Below, in pieces: positions 48,414 through 54,547 of a DNA stretch of 64,000 nucleotides; the first letter of the stretch is position 1, and each line of letters starts with the position of its first letter. The position numbers and the translations under genes were made by a program. The stretch covers positions 2,790,001-2,854,000 of the forward strand of contig NZ_CP097291.1 of the NCBI RefSeq assembly GCF_027595165.1. Direction: 5' to 3'. The stretch is from Providencia sp. PROV188 (GTDB lineage: Bacteria; Pseudomonadota; Gammaproteobacteria; Enterobacterales; Enterobacteriaceae). The notes below the pieces were generated by a model. It had not been told where the DNA came from. It worked only from the letters and a program-made list of their open reading frames with translations, and ran no database searches.

Positions 48414-49262
48414 TTAGTTATAGACCTTTTCTATAACATATGATTTTTCGCCGGTATTTAATTCTTCCAGTATTTTCAGCTTGACTAAGTAAGTAGAGCT
48501 AAAAACTAAGGACTCAATACCTTTGATCATTCTAGTATAAAACTCATCATCATTCATAGTAATAGTTACTGCAGAGCCATCATATTCTGCCCTCCAGTTG
48601 GTATTCTTGTCTCGATGAACGGTAAGAAATGTAATGGCAGCGTCATCGATAACTAATTCATTTATCAATGGATCTATTACTTTACTTCTATTGTTAAATT
48701 TAAATGCCGAGCTATCTTCTTTGGTATACTCAATGATGCTATTCCCTTCATTATCATTTATTTTTATCAAGTCATAACCATCATGCTGGAGTGGTGTATA
48801 AATCACTTTATCTAAACTTTTTCTAATTGTTTTGCTAGTGAGTAACTTACCGAAAAATGATGGAGTTATAATTGATTCGTCATCATCAAGGATGATCTTA
48901 CAATCCCCTTCTTGAGTAAATGACATTCTTCTTATTGGTCTGTTATTGATTTCTTTGACATAATTTATCAAGGTATCCTTCAAGGCTATGCCTGAAGTTA
49001 CTGTTAAGCCAATCACTGCTAATACATCTAAGTATTCTGATGGATGCTGAATTACGTCTAATATATATTCAAATGACCCCTCTTGAAATGGCTTAACCTT
49101 CACGTCAATTTTATCATTAGTCCCATTAATTATTAGGTTAACCTCACTTATTAATAATTGGAGACCTGTTAATGATTCAGCTAGAACACCAAGATCAATT
49201 CTATGGTCTACTAATGCTTCTCCATCGTACTTAATAGTTAGTAATTCACTTCTCTCATCCAT
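48414..49262 (-). CDS. unknown 282-residue protein of the left cassette
   Basis: A mostly soluble protein with one moderately hydrophobic segment near residue 80 (EYLDVLAVIGLTVTSGIALK). The N-terminus (LLTIKYDGEALVDHRIDLGV) and the C-terminal part (ITMNDDEFYTRMIKGIESLV) look like beta-rich domains. No catalytic motif was seen. GGAGGAG lies directly before the ATG. It heads a three-gene operon with two small membrane proteins at the border of a mobile element, a place where defence or exclusion genes are often found. That role is inference only. Confidence 0.62.
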   Translation of the reverse strand: MDERSELLTIKYDGEALVDHRIDLGVLAESLTGLQLLISEVNLIINGTNDKIDVKVKPFQEGSFEYILDVIQHPSEYLDVLAVIGLTVTSGIALKDTLINYVKEINNRPIRRMSFTQEGDCKIILDDDESIITPSFFGKLLTSKTIRKSLDKVIYTPLQHDGYDLIKINDNEGNSIIEYTKEDSSAFKFNNRSKVIDPLINELVIDDAAITFLTVHRDKNTNWRAEYDGSAVTITMNDDEFYTRMIKGIESLVFSSTYLVKLKILEELNTGEKSYVIEKVYN

Positions 49263-49445
49263 TACTCCTCCTTACTAAATATATTTATATCTGGTAGTAA
49301 AATAGAAATTTTTTATCAATGTTGCTCACTAACACGATACCTAAGCTAAATACTTGAAATATTTTATCAAGATAAATGAAACTTAGAGAGCTGGTTATTT
49401 AACCAGTCAATGTATACATGTTAAAGTAATCATCATATAAAGACA

Positions 49446-49745
49446 TTATTGCTTCTTTCTCCCTGCTAATCGGCGTTCAAACTCTATCTCAGCGTCAACT
49501 TGTGACATTAAAGTATTAAAACTTCGGCTAGTTGATTTATTGCTTTTAATTCTAGAGCCTATTGATGAACAAACGTCATCCTGAAACAGTGCTTGTTCAA
49601 ACCGTTTCAAGCTTTCTTTACTAGCGCGCCATGACCTGCCAACACGGAACATATGATACTTAGCTGGGTTTCTATAAACAGTGGACTCAGACAGCTTAAG
49701 CAACGCAGCATATTCCTTTACTGTGAAAAGTGAATCATCTTCCAT
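49446..49745 (-). CDS. AlpA/excisionase-like HTH protein
   Basis: A 99-residue protein whose first 55 residues are a MerR/excisionase-type winged helix: SLFTVKEYAALLKLSESTVY, then RVGRSWRASKESLKRFEQAL. Such proteins regulate integrase expression or excision in prophages and satellites. The C-terminal third is basic and unstructured-looking. AGAGGATA precedes the ATG. No integrase gene is next to it. Confidence 0.72.
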   Translation of the reverse strand: MEDDSLFTVKEYAALLKLSESTVYRNPAKYHMFRVGRSWRASKESLKRFEQALFQDDVCSSIGSRIKSNKSTSRSFNTLMSQVDAEIEFERRLAGRKKQ

Positions 49746-49875
49746 AGCTATCCTCTGAATATGTAAGAGTTACTTTTAATTTTCAGGATAGCTTAGCTGG
49801 ATTATTAATTCTGGGATAGCGATTCAAACTACGTTCATTTATTTTGAGCTTTATTTTTATCATAGTGCTCATTTA

Positions 49876-50148
49876 CTAACAGGTAACTATCTGCGCCCCT
49901 GTTAGCTGATAACCATTAAACCATTCATAGCGACCCGTAGCAGTTACTTTGTTTCCTTTCTGGCAGGTCATAAGCTCCAGCGCATTAATATCGAATGCCA
50001 CTATCTTTAATGGGTACGGGCTACGCTTGTCACTCTCAGCCTGAATAGTCATTGTGGCCATAACTTTACCTGTGGCTGTTTTAACTCGCTCAGGAGCTTT
50101 TATTACCGTTCCTGATGTGGTGATCTTGATTGATTTTGCTTTTCTCAT
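49876..50148 (-). CDS. small OB-fold (SSB-like) protein
   Basis: A 90-residue protein with the beta-strand pattern of a compact OB fold: ITTSGTVIKAPERVKTATGK, ATMTIQAESDK, PYPLKIVAFDINALEL, KGNKVTATGRYEWFNGYQLT. The closing ATGRYEWFNGYQLTG is like plasmid and phage single-strand-binding proteins. It probably protects or handles single-stranded DNA in the element's replication. GGTGA lies 6 nt before the ATG. Confidence 0.62.
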   Translation of the reverse strand: MRKAKSIKITTSGTVIKAPERVKTATGKVMATMTIQAESDKRSPYPLKIVAFDINALELMTCQKGNKVTATGRYEWFNGYQLTGAQIVTC

Positions 50149-50341
50149 TTACTCACCTTCATACCATGATAGTAAATACTGTATACCTGCCTTAATTTAA
50201 AGATACTAGTGTACCTAATGCATACGCACTACATACCCGCACTGATATTCATAAAACATGAATGATAACAAGGATATTAATCAATCCAGTGTAATTTTTG
50301 GTAGTACCAAGCATTAGGTTTTATATAGTCCAATCAATAGT

Positions 50342-50423
50342 GCCACCGTGGTTTACCTACATGCCATTTTGGTACGTTATTATATCCAGTCATTTTGACA
50401 TCAAAATAATTACACCGTGATTT
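50342..50423 (+). repeat. 82-bp imperfect direct repeat, copy 1
   Basis: Aligns without gaps to 51510-51591 at 61 of 82 positions. Conserved blocks include CCACCG, GGTACGTTA, and the inverted repeat TTTTGA-CA/TA-TCAAAA followed by ACACCGTGATTT. Copy 1 contains ATTTTGACATCAAAAT at 50392-50407. Confidence 0.8.
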
Positions 50424-50437
50424 CTATTATGACTAGC

Positions 50438-50746
50438 ATTGCGAGGCGCAATTTTGGGCTTTGGTTATTCATGTTCAGAGTAGATAAGCTATTGATTTAC
50501 TCGGTAACGCATATTTGCGTCATGGTAACTCATTGATATTTATTCAGAGGACAAAATTGTCCTGTGGGTATCGCAATGCTTATTTGCATTGTGGTTACTT
50601 TTGGTGGTTACCAAAGTGGTTACTTTTATCTCGTGGACATTATTGGAATATTGCCAGCCAGTGACGAGCCTCCGATTTCAGAGCCTCATGACTCCTTAAT
50701 ATCAAGGAGTCCTATTCAGTCGCCTTAAGTGCCCTTGATTTCAAGG
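50438..50746. repeat. cluster of seven small hairpins
   Basis: Short inverted repeats with AT or purine loops follow one another: ATTGCG/CGCAAT (50438-50452), ACGCA/TGCGT (50507-50520), AGGACAA/TTGTCCT (50548-50563), CAATGC/GCATTG (50574-50591), TTTGGT/ACCAAA (50600-50615), GACTCCTT/AAGGAGTC (50690-50711) and CCTTGA/TCAAGG (50733-50746). No gene is seen from 50149 to 50819. The word GTGGTTAC also occurs directly three times at 50591-50623. Confidence 0.75.
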
Positions 50747-50819
50747 CAACCTATAGCCTGTATACCGTCGCACTTTTTCTTGCATCGCTCAATATTTGAC
50801 CATTGCGATTATCTTCGCA

Positions 50820-51008
50820 TCACCGTTTCGGTGCTGGCTTCGTCCATTGGTAGGTAGGTGCTGTCATTCTTCGTCTGTGACGCTCTTTACCCTGCATTGT
50901 CTGGGCTACACCCGTTCTAATCGCCAGCCTATCGAGTCCATTGAGTGATTGTCCTTGCTGGTGGGCTAATTCCATCATAACGGCTTGTATTGCTTCACGT
51001 TGTAACAT
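50820..51008 (-). CDS. small hypothetical protein inside the repeat region
   Basis: A 62-residue basic protein (EAIQAVMMELAHQQGQSLNG, LDRLAIRTGVAQTMQGKERH, ending KPAPKR). GAGG lies 8 nt before the ATG, which supports translation. No family is recognised; the Met/Gln-rich helix and basic tail could bind nucleic acid. It sits alone between two repeat-rich, gene-free stretches. Confidence 0.5.
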   Translation of the reverse strand: MLQREAIQAVMMELAHQQGQSLNGLDRLAIRTGVAQTMQGKERHRRRMTAPTYQWTKPAPKR

Positions 51009-51111
51009 GGCTATACCTCAAAAGGCGTTGTGATTATCGCTATACCTTGATTGTGCCAAAATGGAACAATCAAAGCCCATCATTCCACTAGCATAAAACA
51101 TGCTGTTTTGC

Positions 51112-51487
51112 TGGCAACCAGAGTGGCAACCGTCAAAATGGCAACCAAGTTAAATCCGTCAAGACTAGTCAAAACTTATTACCCTTGTTTTGCTGCGTAC
51201 CATTCTGCGTACTTTTACACAACATCATGATTTTATTTGATTATAGCGAAATGCGAGAATTAAGCACATACCTACTGCGTACCTATTTAATTTTGGACGG
51301 GGCTTATAAATTTACTTGGTGTGATGACAAGTTTTGACAAGTTTTCTACCACAACAACTAGCAACATTTACTTTGTTCTCATGTCTGGTTTTGTCTGGTT
51401 CTGATGTCAACAATTGTCAACATTCAGCGGATAGAGTATCCAGTAAAATATAGCCTTTTCGGTGGATACCAAAACGGATACCTTACA
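51112..51487 (+). repeat. array of tandem short-word duplications
   Basis: A series of different words, each repeated directly at a 10-15 bp period: TGGCAACC three times (51112, 51124, 51139), GTCAARACTW twice (51158, 51168), CTGCGTAC twice (51193, 51205) plus a third at 51275, GACAAGTTTT twice exactly (51326, 51336), GTCTGGTTYT twice (51383, 51393), TGTCAACAWT twice (51405, 51415) and GGATACC twice (51464, 51476). No coding frame explains it. Confidence 0.8.
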
Positions 51488-51509
51488 ATCATCATGGCAA
51501 CATCATAGT

Positions 51510-51591
51510 ACCACCGCGGTTTATTACAGTGCTATTTCGGTACGTTACTACCGAGATTCTTTTTGATATCAAAATAACCACACCGTGATTT
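51510..51591 (+). repeat. 82-bp imperfect direct repeat, copy 2
   Basis: Second copy of the element at 50342-50423. The inverted repeat is the perfect palindrome TTTTGATATCAAAA here. Another hairpin, GGCTCA-AAAA-TGAGCC, lies further right at 51724-51739. The rest of 51592-51969 shows no gene. Confidence 0.8.
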
Positions 51592-51969
51592 TTGAGTGGT
51601 TGGCTGTACTGGCTAATATTTATCTGCTTTGGCTAAAGGTACTAATTTGTGGTTTTGGTGTATGGGGTAGCATTTCAACTGTCCCCCCTTCCGACTGTCA
51701 CGATAACCATGGCGGTTGATACAGGCTCAAAAATGAGCCGATTGATTCTATTAGTAAAATTAGACTGTGATCAAATTTGAGCTTTGCCATGTATTCAGCC
51801 AGTTACAAAGCGCAATAATACGGTTTGCTTGTTTTACAGTAAGTTACTCTAACTTTAAGTTATAGAATTAATCATTAAATTCACCAGCAATTTTACATTT
51901 CCTAATCTGTATAACACTGTTATACGCTGATATAATAAGCACTCATTGAGTTAATAACGGACTATTATC

Positions 51970-52389
51970 ATGAGTAAATCTAATCTTATTGCCTTTCGTT
52001 TACCTGCTGAACTGCAAACCCTGTTTAATGATGCTGTATCGAACTCTGGTACTGATAAAACAGCGTGGATAGTCTCAGCTATCAAAGAGAAACTAAATCG
52101 ACCAGACAGCAATCCTGACGCTCGTATGTTATCGCTGGTGGAACGCCTAGAATCGTCTGTGGCATCTTTGATTGCTGGCAAGGCGGATATCCCACCTTAT
52201 ACCTATAATGAGTCTGCTGTCGTTTCTGTGGTTAATTTGGTGCTATCAGAGGGTATAGATAACGGGCGCATTATCGCTGAACGGATTAACGAGGCTGGCT
52301 ACCAGACGAAAGGTGGTAAAGCGTGGGATAAGGATATTTATTCAGCATGGAAGCGGCACAAAGATATCCTAGCTAAATTACGAGCATAA
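51970..52389 (+). CDS. ribbon-helix-helix-type DNA-binding protein
   Basis: A 139-residue protein. The N-terminus (NLIAFRLPAELQTLFNDAVS, then GTDKTAWIVSAIKEKL) has the strand-helix-helix pattern of RHH regulators. The middle is a linker, and the C-terminal 60 residues (SEGIDNGRIIAERINEAGYQ, TKGGKAWDKDIYSAWKRHKD) resemble the recombinase-like module seen with some phage and plasmid regulators. It is transcribed opposite to most genes of the element. Target sites could lie in the repeat region just upstream; that is inference. Confidence 0.6.
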   Translation: MSKSNLIAFRLPAELQTLFNDAVSNSGTDKTAWIVSAIKEKLNRPDSNPDARMLSLVERLESSVASLIAGKADIPPYTYNESAVVSVVNLVLSEGIDNGRIIAERINEAGYQTKGGKAWDKDIYSAWKRHKDILAKLRA

Positions 52390-52463
52390 GATCTAGTATA
52401 TTGCGTTGAATAATTATTTCATTACACATAAACGGGATGGTAAAATTCCTAAATGAGGGTCAC

Positions 52464-53156
52464 GTGAAAAAAATAGCACTTTGTATATCTCTATTATTTC
52501 CGCTTATTGCTTGGTCTAATACTTGTGAGATTCAAGAAGTTGCGTTGTGCAAGGCTGCCGATCAGGGGAATGAGGATGCTCTGATAATGTTAGGAACATT
52601 GTATTATGAGGGGAAAGGAGTAAAGCAAGACTTTAAAAAAACTGCTCAATTAATCTCCCAAGCAGCTTTAAAAGGCAACGCAAGAGCACAGACTTTATTA
52701 GGCGCAATGTATTATGAAGGTAAAGGCGTAGGACAGGATTACGCGGAAGCAGCTAAGTGGTATAAATTAGCGGCAGATCAAGGTTACTCTATGGCTCAAG
52801 GGCAATTAGCCACCCTGTACTACATGGGTAAAGGGGTTCCTCTTGATTACCAAATAGCATCAAAATGGTTTATGGAGGCCGCGGAGCAAGGAGATTCATA
52901 TAGCCAAGCCTTACTGGGTGTCATGTACTATGAAGGTAAAGGTGTAGATAAAGACTCTAAAATCGCAGCAAAATGGTTAAAAAAAGCATCAGAACAAAAT
53001 AACCCTAAAGCGCATTTTATTTTAGGCTTCTTATTCTTAACAGGAGATGGAGTTAGAAAAAATGAAGCCTTAGCAAGTAAATATTTTAGAAAAGCTTGCG
53101 ATTCAGGTCTTCAAGATGGCTGCCATGCCTATAGTAAATTATCTAAAAAAAATTAA
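52464..53156 (+). CDS. secreted Sel1-like repeat protein
   Basis: A 230-residue protein read from a GTG at 52464 (GAGGG upstream), which places a signal peptide (KKIALCISLLFPLIAWS) at the N-terminus; the ATG at 52437 would bury it. Five Sel1-type repeats of about 36 residues follow, each with the pattern LGxxYYEGKGVxxDxxxAxKW. A cysteine pair lies near the start (CEIQEVALCKA) and more cysteines near the end (KACDSGLQDGC), as in secreted Sel1 proteins. Sel1 repeats bind proteins. Partner and role are unknown. Confidence 0.72.
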   Translation: MKKIALCISLLFPLIAWSNTCEIQEVALCKAADQGNEDALIMLGTLYYEGKGVKQDFKKTAQLISQAALKGNARAQTLLGAMYYEGKGVGQDYAEAAKWYKLAADQGYSMAQGQLATLYYMGKGVPLDYQIASKWFMEAAEQGDSYSQALLGVMYYEGKGVDKDSKIAAKWLKKASEQNNPKAHFILGFLFLTGDGVRKNEALASKYFRKACDSGLQDGCHAYSKLSKKN

Positions 53157-53192
53157 TAGAATGAGTAAGGTAGTATTATTATCTATTGATAT

Positions 53193-53585
53193 TTAATCAA
53201 AAATATCCTTGATTGAGCGTGTCTCTACTTTCACATTGGCACTTAAATCAACCAGAACCTTATCCAGCCCTGTCAATCTGGCTTTCCCCATCGTTGCCGC
53301 TACTGCTGCCGATGCTTGAGGCGTGTCAGCATTCAGGGCTTTCAATCTAGCCGCTTCCAGCTCATCCAATAACATCATAACGGTAATATCGTGCTTTGTT
53401 CTAATATCTTGCTGTAGCTCGTTCACCCTTGCCGTAATCTTGCCGTTGTCCAATAGCTCTTTAGCTTTCCTGTTGATTGATTCAGGCTTCATTTTTGCCG
53501 TGTCGTATGCCGTTCTATAGGCTTCGCTTGCGTTGCCCGTCTCAATATAGGCAAGGCAGAAATTTTCTTGTTTAGTTGTTAGCAT
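53193..53585 (-). CDS. terS: phage small terminase subunit (Terminase_2 family)
   Basis: A 130-residue protein. The N-terminal HTH region reads LTTKQENFCLAYIETGNASE, AYRTAYDTAKMKPESINRKA, KELLDNGKITARVNELQ, the classic form of small terminases that recognise packaging sites. The C-terminal part is helical and would build the ring and contact the large subunit. No large terminase gene is in the window. Satellites of the PICI type also carry a small terminase alone to redirect packaging. Confidence 0.85.
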   Translation of the reverse strand: MLTTKQENFCLAYIETGNASEAYRTAYDTAKMKPESINRKAKELLDNGKITARVNELQQDIRTKHDITVMMLLDELEAARLKALNADTPQASAAVAATMGKARLTGLDKVLVDLSANVKVETRSIKDIFD

Positions 53586-53640
53586 CTAGCCCCCTCATTT
53601 AATGTCTATATTTGTCGCTAATTCAGCCCTTTTTTATGGA

Positions 53641-53789
53641 CTCCATTAATCATCAAAGTTACTTTTTACGATACGAATAAATAACCGCTAACGTGCCCGA
53701 AAATCATCATTCCCTCGCGCGCGCGTACTGGTCTCGAAAGTCTGGATTTTCTCGCGCGTGCGCGTACTTCTCCATTAATCATCAAAGTT
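53641..53789. repeat. 20-bp direct repeats flanking GC-rich motifs, candidate packaging site
   Basis: CTCCATTAATCATCAAAGTT occurs identically at 53641-53660 and 53770-53789. Between them are two GC-rich relatives, CTCGCGCGCGCGTACT (53714-53729) and CTCGCGCGTGCGCGTACT (53751-53768). The unit is directly upstream of the small terminase gene, where cos sites lie in lambda-like phages. Confidence 0.6.
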
Positions 53790-53973
53790 CACGCTGTAAC
53801 TTCTCAATTATCGCCTGTCTCACGAACTCTGCACGATTGCCAGCCCTGATATAGTTTATCAATATATGCTCGTCTACTGCGTCAATAACGGATTGCTCAC
53901 ACGTTACGATTAGGCGCGTTGTTGGCGTACCGTTAAAGTAGCGATTGCGTTTTTTCTTAATACTTTGCTGCAT
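53782..53973 (-). CDS. small DNA-binding-like protein
   Basis: A 63-residue protein from the ATG at 53973 (MQQSIKKKRNRYFNGTPTT). The end, ANDAVDEHI-like then GNRAEFVRQAIIEKLQREL, is a helix-turn-helix tail of the ribbon-helix-helix type: RLIVTCEQSVIDAVDEHI followed by RAGNRAEFVRQAIIEKL. The longer frame to 54102 lies inside the upstream gene and is not used. It precedes the small terminase gene. Confidence 0.6.
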   Translation of the reverse strand: MQQSIKKKRNRYFNGTPTTRLIVTCEQSVIDAVDEHILINYIRAGNRAEFVRQAIIEKLQREL

Positions 53974-53998
53974 GTGCTCAATCTCTATAACGTTATAT

Positions 53999-54364
53999 TT
54001 ACTGTGGGTCTGCTGGGGCTGGTTCTTCCTGATTTCGGAGTAAGTTACACCCGCCAAGCAAAACGCTAAGTTCATTCCCTTTGCGCTTATCCTGGATAGC
54101 AATTAGCGCCCCATCTTCCGCGTTAAGAATATACATCATTGTAAAAGTGCTGTTTTTCTTTCCATAGATAGTTCCTGATGATCCCTTTTCCAGCAATGGC
54201 AATAAAGGCGTATTAAGTTCTTTACCATTATTTAGACTTACAAAAACATGCTTTCCCGTTCCGCCTTCTTGGTTTTCAACAACTACATTCGCCTGTCCAA
54301 TAACTTTATCTGTATATTCTGACCAATTAGTTATGTCATTTGGCATTGGGTATATATTGCACAT
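53999..54364 (-). CDS. hypothetical phage-element protein
   Basis: A 121-residue soluble protein with no recognised family. Internal parts look like a beta-rich domain (NVVVENQEGGTGKHVFVSLN, SGTIYGKKNSTFTMMYILNA, EDGALIAIQDKRKGNELSVL). It has no signal peptide. It lies between the secreted mini-peptide and the small DNA-binding gene, all in the same direction. Confidence 0.5.
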   Translation of the reverse strand: MCNIYPMPNDITNWSEYTDKVIGQANVVVENQEGGTGKHVFVSLNNGKELNTPLLPLLEKGSSGTIYGKKNSTFTMMYILNAEDGALIAIQDKRKGNELSVLLGGCNLLRNQEEPAPADPQ

Positions 54365-54384
54365 ATACGCCCCTTGATATGAAT

Positions 54385-54483
54385 TCAGTTAAAGTTTTCA
54401 TCTCGATATAACCCACTACCAGCGTTCGCAATTGTTGATGTTGTAATGCTGAATACTATCCCAATGAACAATCGTTTAAACAT
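54385..54483 (-). CDS. 32-residue secreted mini-peptide
   Basis: A short frame with start ATG at 54483 and TGA at 54385. It encodes a basic start (MFKRL), a hydrophobic helix (FIGIVFSITTSTIANA) with an ANA signal-peptidase site, and a very short mature tail (GSGLYRDENFN). The leader-only layout is like entericidin- or lysis-type peptides, but no lipobox is seen. It lies 20 nt before the 121-residue gene. Confidence 0.4.
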   Translation of the reverse strand: MFKRLFIGIVFSITTSTIANAGSGLYRDENFN

Positions 54484-54547
54484 TTTACATTCTCTCTGAA
54501 TTTGGTTTAATTAATTGTGCCATTGGGTATAGGTTATTTAAAGTTAA

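Noticed and set aside
50438..51487. Retron or diversity-generating element
   Set aside because: The repeats and hairpins suggested an msr/msd- or template-repeat-like region, but no reverse transcriptase is encoded in the window.
50342..51591. CRISPR array
   Set aside because: The repeats differ from one another in sequence, length and spacing, and no cas gene is near.
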